Positions 46,501-56,387 of a stretch of 64,000 nucleotides of DNA are shown here, piece after piece (the first letter of the stretch is position 1; every line of letters begins with the position of its first letter). A program made the position numbers and the translations under genes. The notes beneath the pieces were generated by a model that had not been told where the DNA came from, ran no database searches, and saw only the letters and a list, made by a program, of their open reading frames with translations. This DNA is from Macrostomum hystrix. Taxonomy: Eukaryota; Platyhelminthes; Macrostomidae. Location: contig CATNEN010000005.1 in NCBI GenBank assembly GCA_950097015.1, forward strand, positions 2,170,001 through 2,234,000, given 5' to 3'.

Positions 46501-47052
46501 TCTTTTGCGAAGACCAATAGCAAAGCATTACCTGACGGTAAAAGTAACAAAATAGTTCCCATTTTCGACTGTGATAGGCCAGAACTGGCTCCAGCAAAGT
46601 TACCTTTTAAGTGCATCACGTTCAACTGTCCAGTGCGAACTCTGATTGAGCACACGAATGCGACCAGATTCACTGCTGACAGAGTCTATCTGCACGTGCA
46701 CGCCAGGATTTGGTCGCCAACATTTTTTGACAAGGCGATCGCAGCTTTCAGCATAAAAAGCCACGTTACACTCGACTGGAAGCCTTCCACGGCCTTTCTG
46801 TACGTGGACAAAACGGACAATGCTAGTGTGCTGGAGACATTTCATTTTGTAAATGCCGAGTTCCCTATTGAGAAAGAAATTCCCTGGGGTTACGTTATAA
46901 TGGCCATATTCCTGGGCATCTGGCTGCTGCTGCTGTGCATCCTGCTTTTGTGGTACTGCAACTTCTTCAAAAGAGAGAAGTTCGACTACAGTTCTACAGT
47001 TCTATTGCCTATGACTGAGGTTGACGATGTTAACGACGACTTCTACAAATAG
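43537..47052 (+). CDS. Integrin alpha subunit, intronless
   Basis: One uninterrupted frame of 1171 residues. A signal peptide (about 1-24, LLLMQAIALAQ) is followed by a beta-propeller with FG-GAP-type repeats and two calcium loops, DINEDGSDD (about 392-400) and DLDGNGASE (about 463-471). Long thigh/calf beta-sandwich regions follow, with many N-glycosylation sequons. A furin-type RLRR at 965-968 precedes EV, the position where many alpha chains are cut into heavy and light chains. A membrane segment lies at about 1118-1140 (MAIFLGIWLLLLCILLLWYC), then a short tail starting NFFKREKFDY. The family motif is GFFKR; here the glycine is asparagine. No inserted I domain is seen. Integrin alpha pairs with a beta chain for matrix adhesion; the ligand cannot be inferred. 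All other multi-domain genes in the window have introns, so a retrocopy origin is possible. Confidence 0.93.
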   Translation: MPPGPYFITSVLPLLLMQAIALAQSKAGSDSVQYFCTESASVIHDAKSIARRSHLGYRVAVLKQGIHQHLLVSDPLASLNESSATSGVVYRLLLSSALFNATHDLRNNSVAIPFEFNNSSDLHANRSLAQFGASIATLSSGQFAICAPGYNFANVYNQTVTPGVCAYWDSIDSNPRWLQKLFNYVPHISSADERMFGNCLGGFDVELFDVAAPKLAVSGPFCMHHDVVVVSLANDTKDILKSHNIYGYTGFSLASEREKSKPDLFVTIPCSFTTRSFTVLRRITNTSTIQDIVMHVENPDFNQLKKAFNYMGYSSATIKTVRSNQNHTALVLGAPFESNASIFDFGCVYIVPISDKHSRYMSSELVLEQSLVRYCGRDQGGRLGTSVISIGDINEDGSDDFAVGCPGCGANGTGAVYLFLGPTNYQAAQGGLKLEPFEVFEAASEFPGIVGLGWSLALAGDLDGNGASELVVSAIGSNHVILLPARKLLQLSVEVSYKKGDITISELAGKDSIEADMTLSFSSSKDFNASIYLFDFEVKLDEFVKIDSFRRFNVEVVGRSALSGDVWHRPTRINGEINKLKFSIKFRIKFTLNTTRHLPARVLLGDLLLLVQWRMQNRRVADQPMHPFPIVFQNGKLSSNYENKLTVKFFGFKEGVCEGFLCHVTGNLRLELLNSTSFNLSSYQPITIALLVKKASEEPFYGGAAIQFNFSNGILVLGNAEIQERGVSRQVAYWNEHKEVLVAEPFSMQKDILTKTESGSLLVYVRLRFDGKHSSYRARFHLINVIASEGYQGYVTSETNETDNYQAVEIKFNTSLTLNLLPKKANSTVVDSRKSTDEAYLKSLEQRVSGEEIGPSLQHTYELFAASKPMLPVYNVSLTVRVPFVTLENKLLLFFPRNSIRSSVRATGSRLQPGLPFISSDPEGFVDNKDFECRPVEADLVKLLFRPDLILLEMKHHNNASDLIRLRREVPSLPNAPRLLPDQNVSFISFAKTNSKALPDGKSNKIVPIFDCDRPELAPAKLPFKCITFNCPVRTLIEHTNATRFTADRVYLHVHARIWSPTFFDKAIAAFSIKSHVTLDWKPSTAFLYVDKTDNASVLETFHFVNAEFPIEKEIPWGYVIMAIFLGIWLLLLCILLLWYCNFFKREKFDYSSTVLLPMTEVDDVNDDFYK

Positions 47053-48150
47053 GATTTCGTAGGATATTCTTCACCTGTAAGTTGTAATAGTAATTGTTAA
47101 AGCGTGTTCAGTGAAACTCACTTATTATTATTACATTGTTTCTTACTGTCTACGGCTAACTTACTGTCGATTACTCATCGATCTTATCTCATTTATTTTC
47201 GTAGTCTGTGTAATTTATATTAACCAATCAATTTGTTTTTTAAATGGCGCCAGTTTTTTTAACTTATTTTCTCAAATAAAGTGGCTCAAATTATTTTCGA
47301 TTGGTTATCCTGCTATCTTTGTCCGATTGAGGTAATTTATTGTGTCAGCTGTTATTCCCGGAAGCGTGCTGTTAAACAAAAGGGTCACCTGTACAGATCA
47401 CCTATGCAGGAGAGTCACCTGTTAGACAGGAGGATCACCTGTTAGACAGGAGGGTCACCTGTTAGACATGAGGATCACCTGCTAGACAGAGAAGGGTCAC
47501 CTGTTAGACAGGAGGGTCACCTGTTAGACAGGTGGTAGGTATATATGTAGAATCGAAATGATTTCATTTTCGCTGTCAGTACTACATGCCTGTATAACAT
47601 TGGCATCCTCACTAAGCCAGTATCTGGACAGTTGATAGCAGTAATTTGCTTTCAGTAATCAGTAATTTGCTTTTAATTACTTTTCAATACTAAGTTCTTA
47701 GTTACTCAGCTGTTTAAACAGTTCAATTATATTCCGCGAATTTATTTACCGTGAAGTTGAAATTCTGGATGGTACAATTATTCTAACAGTATTTTATATT
47801 TATATTCTCGCGTACCGTCTAAAAAATACAATATTTCTCAAACATGTTTCACTCGTGAAAAAAATTAATTAATTTGGCTCGCAACTTAAATTAATTAAAC
47901 TTAAAGTCATTAAATTAAATTAGCTCAGAGTGCATTGTCTATATTATTGTCTAGTTTGTGTGGGTCAAGATATTTAATCATGCGAGCATGATTTTTATAA
48001 TCCTTAAATATAAACTCCAGAAGTTGACATAAAGCAAGCATTCTTTTTAGAATTAACAGTGGATATATATCTTTGTTATTACTTTGACCGATACATGTTC
48101 GGCAACAAAAAATTACTCGTATTTCCTGTAGTAACTAAAGGTAGAGTACA
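47053..48150. other. Integrin 3' flank and intergenic DNA
   Basis: It contains the integrin 3' UTR, with an AATAAA at about 47275, and the 20-bp repeat listed separately. The remainder is AT-rich without a recognised gene. Confidence 0.55.
47390..47540. repeat. 20-bp minisatellite (GGTCACCTGTTAGACAGGAG)
   Basis: About seven copies of a 20-bp unit, GGAGGGTCACCTGTTAGACA, with minor variants. It lies just downstream of the integrin 3' UTR. Confidence 0.88.
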
Positions 48151-48207
48151 TATGTGAGTGTCAGTGTCGTGGGCAAGTCCGGTCAGTTTCCAGGCACGGC
48201 GGCTGCT

Positions 48208-48423
48208 TTACTTGCCGGTAAAGCGGAAAAGGAATCGTCGCAAAAATCTAAGCCTGAACTTCTTCTCCAGTGCGAAAGCCTTCGCGTCCGCCATCTCCGG
48301 CTCGTCCAGGTCCGCCAGGGCCTCCAGCGCCTGCAGCGTCTCCGCCTCCGACATCTCCTGGCTGGGTCTGGCGACTGCCAGAGCTGCGCAGAGCAGGAGT
48401 CCGAGAACGAGTTGCCACTTCAT
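48208..48423 (-). CDS. Small secreted precursor with cationic amphipathic C terminus
   Basis: 71 codons, single exon. Residues 1-19 are a strong signal peptide (LVLGLLLCAALAVA core). Residues about 22-53 form an acidic, helix-prone propeptide rich in Glu, Ala and Leu. Residues 54-71, KKFRLRFLRRFLFRFTGK, carry eight basic and five Phe residues and no acidic residue. The acidic pro-region before a cationic tail is the usual layout of linear antimicrobial peptide precursors, and the KK pair at 54-55 is a plausible processing site. A TATA box lies about 100 nt upstream. I do not recognise a named family. A secreted neuropeptide-like precursor is an alternative, though there is only one basic pair and no amidation glycine before a terminal basic site. 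Confidence 0.75.
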   Translation of the reverse strand: MKWQLVLGLLLCAALAVARPSQEMSEAETLQALEALADLDEPEMADAKAFALEKKFRLRFLRRFLFRFTGK

Positions 48424-48462
48424 GATTGTGCTGCTGATGCTGATGCTGATGCTGATGCTTGA
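48424..48462. repeat. (GAT GCT)n microsatellite in the leader of the small peptide gene
   Basis: Four or more perfect TGATGC hexamers sit directly before the start codon of the cationic peptide gene, so its 5' UTR consists largely of CAGCATCAGCATCAGCA text. Confidence 0.8.
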
Positions 48463-48521
48463 AGCAGATTGTTGGAGATGAGAGCTTGACTTGAAGGTCC
48501 ACTCGGCCCTCAGGGGCCTGG

Positions 48522-48528
48522 TATATAT
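48522..48528 (-). promoter_or_regulatory. TATA box of the cationic peptide gene
   Basis: CATATATAC on the minus strand, about 100 nt upstream of the start codon. It predicts transcription starting near 48495 and a leader of about 70 nt. Confidence 0.55.
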
Positions 48529-49104
48529 GCACTCGAAACCGGCACGTTTTTCCGGTTGTTCGAAACGCGTGAAGACCTTAAAAGACCCACCTATTGGGAC
48601 GCTTCAGTTAGGGCTCAACGCGAGCGATGGTGGGGTCAAGATCAAATTAAAATAACCAGTGTTTTGTGCCACTGTCATTAAACAGTTCTCTTCATACTTT
48701 TCTCTTATTTTCTACACCAAGTTTATGCGGCCATTACCAGCTGGCAAATCATAGATGCCTTGCTACTCTTTTTAATAAATAAACGAACAAAACACAGCTG
48801 GAGTAGTGTACCACGAAATTCAGTGTCAATTAAAAATAGACTCACGAAAGCTTGGAGGAAACCTTTAGTATATTTTACTTAATAAGTTGCATTGCAACAG
48901 ATGAAGTGAAGCGAAGTGGAGTTTCACAGGGTCTTTAAGTTGCATTCTGCGAAAGAGAAACAATGAGAAAGAAAGATCCAGAAAAATCCTGATCATTGCC
49001 AAGAAGCGCGAAGCAGCCTCGTAAAATGAGCCGAAAAAGTGAATTTGCGTTTTCCGCAAGAAAGTTAACATTTTGACATGCTATAAAACCTATTGCATTA
49101 AAAT

Positions 49105-49215
49105 CAGCTCATTACGGTCATTCATTCTGGCCAGCTCATTCTGGTCATTGCATCTACGCCAGCTCATTCTGGTCATTGCATCTACGCCAGCTCATACTGG
49201 TTACTTCATCTAAGT
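49105..49215. repeat. 28-bp GCCAGCTCATTCTGGTCATT repeat
   Basis: Three to four tandem copies of a 28-bp unit, GCCAGCTCATTCTGGTCATT plus GCATCTAC. The first and last copies are diverged. Confidence 0.8.
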
Positions 49216-49853
49216 CAGCTATAACGCGTTATACTCACGCTGAGAACACGAAGAGATATAGTTAAAACATTACAAGTAAAACACAGTAAATTTGCAGTCC
49301 GATTCTATCGTCATCCTCACGTTATCTATTATCACGTTTCTATCGTCATTTCGATATGACTTTAGAGACTAAAATTCAGTGATAACGACACATAGCTCCA
49401 GCTTAGGCGGATCAGCAGCTGTGTTAAAAGGTTCTTGGTCTCCAGATTTCGAGTCACAACCACAATGCAGTACACGTGCCAGGCTATCGGATACCCCGCC
49501 CGAATATCTTCATCTCGCCGAGAAAAAATCTCAAATAACTGTCTACTGTCTTGGTCTGTTTGTGGCAGCCTAAGCCGCCTCTAGCAATAAAGATGCGACC
49601 CCAACACTTCAGTTAGGATATTCAGTCTCCACGTTTTGATGAAATGATGGTATAAGGCAGCACAGATACACAGCATAGCCGGAGAATAGTATTCTCCATC
49701 ACTCCGACTTAGCGTGGAGTCAAGTTTTATTGGGGTCGCAGTGGTTAAATGGTACTGCATATTGCGTAGCATTAAAAAGTTCGGTCGTTTTACCCAATAC
49801 TCCGCGGCACAGGTAGCAACACACTTAAAAGCAGCAGAATCCCAATACTGGGC

Positions 49854-50010
49854 AGCGTTGGGCACAATTCCGTTACTCCGATACTATCGGCGATACTTTT
49901 TGGGTATCGGATAATCGGAAGCCGATACTTTTTTTGTCAGAATCGGACTTCGGTAACTTCCGATGCAATTTTTTCAATTTCCCGATTGTCGGATAGCTCG
50001 ATAGTTTCAA
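49854..50010 (+). mobile_element. Possible hAT-like transposon end
   Basis: CAGCGTTGGGCACAATTCCG closely resembles the CAGTGTTGGG-type terminal repeat of hAT elements. It is followed by a dense cluster of TATCGG/CCGATA-type words in both orientations (49870-50010), which is typical of transposase-binding subterminal repeats. The opposite end was not found before the GC-rich array at 50.15 kb, so the copy appears truncated. Confidence 0.4.
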
Positions 50011-50154
50011 TTTTATTGAAAAGCAAACAAACATTTTTTTTAAATAAAGTTAATTAAACTTTTGCACACATGTATAGTAATGATTCTCTTTAGGGCAAAA
50101 TAGTCAATTTAAAATGTGAATTTTATGTGAATGTGAATGTCCCGGTGGGACAGC

Positions 50155-51055
50155 TTTTCGGGGCGCAGGGTGATTTTCCTATACGCCCCGCTATACGCCC
50201 AGGCGCCGCCCGGGGCGCAGGATGATTTTCCTTTACGCCCCGCTATACGCCCAGGCACCGCCCGGGGCGCAGGGTGATTTTCATATACGCCCCGCTATAC
50301 GCCCAGGTGCCGCCCGGGGCGCAGGGTGATTTTCCAATACGCCCCGCTTTGCGCCCAGGCGCCGCCCGGGGCGCAGGATGATTTTCCTTTACGCCCCGCT
50401 ATACGCCCAGGCACCGCCCGGGGCGCAGGGTGATTTTCATATACGCCCCGCTATACGCCCAGGTGCCGCCCGGGGCGCAGGGTGATTTTTCTATACGCCC
50501 CGCTATACGCCCAGGTGCCGCCCGAGGCGCAGGGTGATTTTCCTATACGCCCCGCTATACGCCCAGGTGCCGCCCGGGGCGCAGGGTGATTTTTCTATAC
50601 GCCCCGCTATACGCCCAGGCGCCGCCCGGGGCGCAGGGTGATTTTCCTATACGCCCCGCTATACGCCCAGGTGCCGCCCGGGGCGCAGGGTGATTTTCCA
50701 ATACGCCCCGCTTTGCGCCCAGGCGCCGCCCGGGGCGCAGGATGATTTTCCTTTACGCCCCGCTATACGCCCAGGCACCGCCCGGGGCGCAGGGTGATTT
50801 TCCTATACGCCCCGCTATACGCCCAGGTGCCGCCCGGGGCGCAGGGTGATTTTTCTATACGCCCCGCTATACGCCCAGGCGCCGCCCGGGGCGCAGGGTG
50901 ATTTTCCTATACGCCCCGCTATACGCCCAGGTGCCGCCCGGGGCGCAGGGTGATTTTCCTATACGCCCCGCTATACGCCCAGGCGCCGCCCGGGCGCACG
51001 GTGATTTTCCTATACGCCCCGCTATACGCCCAGGCGCCGCCCGGGCGCAGGGTTG
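50155..51055. repeat. 52-bp GC-rich minisatellite
   Basis: About 17 copies of a 52-bp unit, GATTTTCCTATACGCCCCGC plus TATACGCCCAGGCGCCGCCC plus GGGGCGCAGGGT. It has internally alternating variants (CTTTACG, CAATACG, GGTGCCG, CTTTGCG) that recur in blocks. It is strikingly GC-rich against AT-rich flanks. Confidence 0.96.
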
Positions 51056-51659
51056 TATTAACATCACTTTTTCGGTTTTTTTCTTTTCGTGTAGTACACG
51101 TGACTTGTGGTTGCAGCAAAATATTATTTCACCTTTAACATGTCTTGTTGCTCTGAAATTTGGCAATATTGTTTGCATTATTTTCGAAATTCTCTACTAA
51201 ATTTTCCAACTTTTTTTTTCGTATGCGAAACCAAGCAAGCAACCATTTTATTTTTAGTATATAAGATTAATTCGCCATGTGCTACTATTAGTAGAAACGA
51301 TAGGATACTGTTTCAGTCATATCCTATAGCTCATTCCTTCCGAAAGACCTGTACATGTAGACTGCAATTACAACTCTGCATGACAACTTAGTGTAATAGC
51401 TAGCCAGTATATAAAACATGGTTGCTTCTAAATTTCTGTTTCCTCTACATTTATCATAGAGTACAGGGACTCAAAATTCGTCGAGATCAATCAGGATTAA
51501 GGGTGGTCCCGAAATCGATTCCGTGCCTTCCCTAGATTCCCTAGATTCCCTAGATTAGTAGGGTGAGAGGGAGATCAGTAGGGTGTGAGGGAGAGCAGTT
51601 GAATGAGAGGAAGTGTGGTAGTGAGATGCAGTAGATTTCGCAGTTATCCGAGTTGCATT
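51056..51659. other. Spacer between arrays
   Basis: AT-rich unique DNA with a small TTCCCTAGA triplication (about 51527-51556) and AGTAGGGTGAGAGGG-type direct repeats (51558-51600). No gene recognised. Confidence 0.55.
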
Positions 51660-52020
51660 GCATTTAAGATTCTCATCCTGGATTCTCATTTTATATTCTC
51701 ATTTTGTATTCTCATTTTGTATTTTCATTTTATATTCTCATTTTGTATTCTCATTTTATATTCTCATTTTGTATTTTCCTTTTATATTCTCATTTTGTAT
51801 TCTCATTTTACATTCTCATTTTGTATTTTCATTTTATATTCTCATTTTGTATTCTCATTTTATATTCTCATTTTGTATTTTCATTTTATATTCTCATTTT
51901 GTATTCTCATTTTATATTCTCATTTTGTATTTTCATTTTATATTCTCATTTTGTATTCTCATTTTATATTCTCATTTTGTATTTTCATTTTATATTCTCA
52001 TTTTGTATTCTCATGCTAGT
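51660..52020. repeat. 13-bp TATTCTCATTTTG repeat
   Basis: About 27 copies of a 13-bp unit, TATTCTCATTTTG or TATTCTCATTTTA, sometimes alternating to make a 26-bp or 39-bp higher order. It runs directly into the next array, which has the same period. Confidence 0.92.
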
Positions 52021-53312
52021 TTTCACTTAAATTCTCATCCTAGATTATCATCCTAGATTCTCATCCTAGATTCTCATCCTAGATTCTCATCCTAGATTCT
52101 CATCCTAGATTCTCATCCTAGATTCTCATCCTAGATTCTCATCCTAGATTCTCATCCTAGATTCTCATCCTAGATTATCATCCTAGATTCTCATTCTAGA
52201 TTATCATCCTAGATTCTCATTCTAGATTATCATCCTAGATTCTTATCCTAGATTCTCATTCTAGATTCTCATTCTAGATTCTCATCCTAGATTCTCATTC
52301 TAGATTATCATCCTAGATTCTCATCCTAGATTATCATCCTAGATTCTCATTCTAGATTATCATCCTAGATTCTCATCCTAGATTCTCATTCTAGATTCTC
52401 ATTCTAGATTCTCATTCTAGATTAATCATCCTAGATTCTCATCCTAGATTCTCATCCTAGATTCTCATCCTAGATTCTCATTCTAGATTCTCATTCTAGA
52501 TTAATCATCCTAGATTATCATCCTAGATTCTCATCCTAGATTCTCATTCTAGATTCTCATTCTAGATTCTCATTCTAGATTCTCATTCTAGATTAATCAT
52601 CCTAGATTCTCATCCTAGATTCTCATCCTAGATTCTCATCCTAGATTCTCATTCTAGATTCTCATTCTAGATTAATCATCCTAGATTCTCATCCTAGATT
52701 ATCATCCTAGATTCTCATTCTAGATTATCATCCTAGATTATCATCCTAGATTCTTATCCTAGATTCTCATTCTAGATTCTCATTCTAGATTCTCATCCTA
52801 GATTCTCATCCTAGATTATCATCCTAGATTCCTATTCTAGATTATCATCCTAGATTATCATCCTAGATTCTTATCCTAGATTCTCATTCTAGATTCTCAT
52901 TCTAGATTCTCATTCTAGATTCTCATTCTAGATTAATCATCCTAGATTCTCATCCTAGATTCTCATCCTAGATTCTCATTCTAGATTCTCATCCTAGAAT
53001 CTCATCCTAGATTCTCATCCAAGATTCTCATTCTAGATTATCATCCTAGATTCTCATCCTAGATTCTCATCCTAGATTCTCATCCTAGATTCTCATCCTA
53101 GATTCTCATTCTAGATTATCATCCTAGATTCTCATTCTAGATTTTCATCCTAGATTCTCATTCTAGATTTTCATCCTAGATTCTCATTCTAGATTCTCAT
53201 CCTAGATTCTCATTCTAGATTCTCATCCTAGATTCTCATCCTAGATTCTCATTCTAGATTCTCATTCTAGATTCTCATTCTAGATTATCATCCTAGATTC
53301 TCATCCTAGATT
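52020..53312. repeat. 13-bp ATTCTCATCCTAG repeat
   Basis: About 98 copies of a 13-bp unit, ATTCTCATCCTAG. Variants are CATTCTAG and TTATCATCC, plus a recurring 15-bp TTAATCATCCTAG junction form that marks block duplications. Confidence 0.96.
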
Positions 53313-54182
53313 GGAAATACTAAAACAGAAACCAAAACTCGAAGTGCTATACAACCAGAAGATATTCCTAGAATACTCAATCTCACACTGGTGCCTGATA
53401 GAATGCAACGCAATAGGATGACACCTTGTGATTCTCTGCCTCCAAGAAAATGTATTGATGTGTAATAATCGACATCGATACTTCTTAGAAGCTGAATTGT
53501 AGCTGTAAGACTCAATTACAGTAACATCTTAGCAATATAAATTTAAATAGGTGCTTTAATTGTGTTCTTGGACGAAATTTAGAAGATAAAAGACAATGCC
53601 TAGTCGAATCCGTAAAACACACAGAGTAATCAGCATTAAAAGTTTGAAATATCAAACTGCAACTGCAAACATACGAGTACTAGCAGTCAGCGGACCAGCA
53701 TTTCAACTTTTTCAGAATTTCTATACTACTGACAGTCTGCGGCCATCCGCCACACCACCCCAACCCAGCCAACCATTGGCCAATCACGGCGCAACTGAGG
53801 GAAGGCAGCCTTGGGGCAAGAGCCAATCAGCGCGCGGTAAACACGCGATTAGGACAATAACAAATGACGCAATGATGACACGATGAGGCGCAATGGGCAT
53901 TGTATTCAGTAGTAATGCTTAAACAGGACTGCAAAGTGTACGAACACAACACAAGCAACTCTGCCCAACTAATTTGTTATAGATCTCCTTTCTCTCTGCA
54001 TCTCCAGTCTCTCTCTGTCTGTTCAGTTTCTTATCTCTTTCCTCACCTCCTTTATATTGTTTATTAGGCTCACAGACATTAACATGCTCATAAAAGACAG
54101 ATTTCATCAAGTATTCCCATTTTTAATTGTTTACTGGTTCAAGTGAATCAAATCGTTGTTTTAGTCCAAATTCAAGCTGCAG
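53313..54182. other. FReD gene 2 3' flank and intergenic DNA
   Basis: No exon recognised. A GC-richer patch at 53735-53870 contains CCATTGGCCAATCA and AGCCAATCAGCG, i.e. CCAAT boxes in both orientations, which could be promoter DNA of an unseen plus-strand gene. Confidence 0.5.
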
Positions 54183-55325
54183 TCAGGCAATCAAGATTTC
54201 AAACTCTTTCATTGAGTAATGAAAGCCAAATGGAGCATGCCACACAATGCCCGTTGCATAATCAGAAGTGTGCAACGCATTGGGTGGGTAAAAATAAATT
54301 CCATTCGGGTTTGTGGCATGGCACTCCTTGTACCACCAACCACCATTGTATGACCGAGCGCAGTTGTAAATTAGGCTCATGTCATTGTCATCATTGAACG
54401 TAGAAAACATCATTCCATTGGAAATAACCATTGAGTCTCCAATAGCTGGATGGCTCGCGGAGAAGCCGCTAACGCTGAGTCGGAATTTTTCGCCATCGCT
54501 GGCCACGGAGAAGCTGGAGTAGTCAGCCCAGAACTCCGTGTCATTCCACAGCCTCATTCGAATGCGAAGCGCTCGACCAGACGGCCAGGTGAGAGAGAAC
54601 AGTGCCTGCAAACCTGTGAAAAATTGAGCACTGCAGCTCAGGACTCAGTCAATGACCTCAGTGAGCATTGGATCTGGTTGAATTGAGGTCTCACCGATCC
54701 AGTGGTTGGTGTGGGGTCCTTCTCCAAAGCCCGCTGCGTACTCGCTCCAGTTGCGATAGAAGTCCGTGGAGTTGTCCACCCGACGTTGGACGCTGATCCA
54801 GCAGTCGCTGAGTGACGTCACGAACACCTGGATGGTTGCAGCAAAATTCAGGAGTCTTAGACCATGCAAATCATCGACACAGCAACCACTGGACGGCAAG
54901 TCTAGTCAATCATTAACGTTTCAACTCACCCGGATGCAGCACGGAGACTGCGGAGTTCGTGTCGTCAGTCTGCGACACGGAGTGCCACCTCGGTTTGCTG
55001 GAAATATTTAAAAGTGCATACATGAATATGTACGCCTTTCAAAAGTACATTATAAGCAGCACTCACCCAGGATGCACTGCGGCTGCTGACTGGCGTCTCC
55101 TCCGATGAAGACCAGCAGCTGGTCAGTGAGCAGGTGCTTGGCAGCGAGTGCAGCGCACTCCAGCACATCGCTGGCTTGGCTGACGAAGGAGAGAGCGAAC
55201 TGGCGAACTCGACCGTCACCCGACCAGCTGCTGCTGTGCACCTCGAATAACTGCCGATCCGAGCCACTCACCGACGCTGCACTGACTGCAGCGCAGGAGA
55301 GCAGCACTGCAACAGAGAGTTGCAT
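54183..55325 (-). CDS. Secreted fibrinogen-related protein (FReD gene 2)
   Basis: Four exons: 55325-55063, 54997-54930, 54901-54695 and 54613-54183. They give 322 residues, with exon phases the same as FReD gene 1. The signal peptide MQLSVAVLLSCAAVSAA leads into SGSDRQLFEVHSS. Exons 2 and 3 and the bulk of exon 1 are nearly identical to gene 1, introns included. Exon 4 is only about 60% identical in protein. It carries [21 protein letters not shown] at the calcium-site position, and WWYKECHATNPNGIYF. As in gene 1, only the donor GA|GTGCTG at the end of exon 1 keeps the frame. It presumably has a lectin-like recognition role (inference). Confidence 0.88.
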
Positions 55326-55914
55326 GACAATGTATACAAACTTAGCAGCTATAGCTGTTTCAGTATGCAAAAGATGCGCGTTTTGGCAGAAATAAAGAGC
55401 CAATTTAATCTGCAACTTCCAATTTATTGCAATTCCAATTATTCCAATTTAGTCCTCTACTGTTGGGTTATCCTCGCGTAACAGCTGCTTTTTAGAGCTC
55501 CTATAGATGTAGCGTAAAATTTAAATTCCTTTTTAATTTGTTAATCGCATGCAGCTTCTGCTTCTGCTAGCGTAAATAATTTATTTTATGCTGCTGGCAA
55601 AATATCATTGTCAAACATAAAACATGTTGACTGGCCAGTGGTACCATCTCTCTTGACAATGGGTCTTTTGCTAGGCTATTTTTGGAAACACGTAACGCTC
55701 GGTAGACGGTTTTAAGGCTGTGCAAATATAAAATATTTAATGTACTTCTTTTTTGAGTTTATGCAAATAACCGTTACTGAAAAATGTTTCCTTTACTTGA
55801 CTAAAAGTTTAACTGACCGTAGATGTTGTTATACTTTATTCAACGCAGTAGGTCTTCATCTTCACAATTTGACTCTATTTTTGCGAAGAGCTCTCTTTAA
55901 CTGTATTGCATCGA
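55326..55914. other. FReD gene 2 upstream region
   Basis: AT-rich. It should hold the FReD gene 2 promoter; no strong TATA box is seen, only a TTTATTT on the minus strand near 55390. No other exon recognised. Confidence 0.5.
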
Positions 55915-56282
55915 ATTTCAGAACGTCCTCCTACCATTCCTTGCAGCATTTCATCGAATGTCAAGGACCTCCTCCTACCATTCCTTGCAGCATTTCATCG
56001 AACGTCAAGGACCTCCTCCTACCATTCCTTGCAGAACTTCATCGAATGTCAAGGACCTCCTCCTACCATTCCTTGCAGAGCTTCATCGAATGTCAAGGAC
56101 CACCTCCTACCATTCCTTGCAGCATTTCATCGAACGTCAAGGACCTCCTCCTACCATTCCTTGCAGAACTTCATCGAATGTCAAGGACCTCCTCCTACCA
56201 TTCCTTGCAGAGCTTCATCGAATGTCAAGGACCTCCTCCTACCATTCCTTGCAGAACTTCATCGAATGTCAAGGACCTCCGA
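55915..56282. repeat. 44-bp minisatellite
   Basis: About eight copies of a 44-bp unit, CCATTCCTTGCAGCATTTCA plus TCGAATGTCAAGGACCTCCT plus CCTA. GCAT/GAAC/GAGC variants alternate in a repeating order. Confidence 0.93.
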
Positions 56283-56387
56283 CATCGTTTTTGCTGACAT
56301 ATCTTTGCCACTCATCGAAGAAAGAAATTAACAAACAGATAATTTGCACATGTTTGAATTAAAAAACGGCCTTTTGGAATAGACAAC

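Larger units (their letters stand above)
48540..50150. other. Intergenic region with transposon-like remnants
   Basis: No gene recognised. It contains a short 28-bp repeat, a possible small inverted-repeat element at 49592-49738, and a hAT-like end at 49854 (each listed or in findings). Confidence 0.55.
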
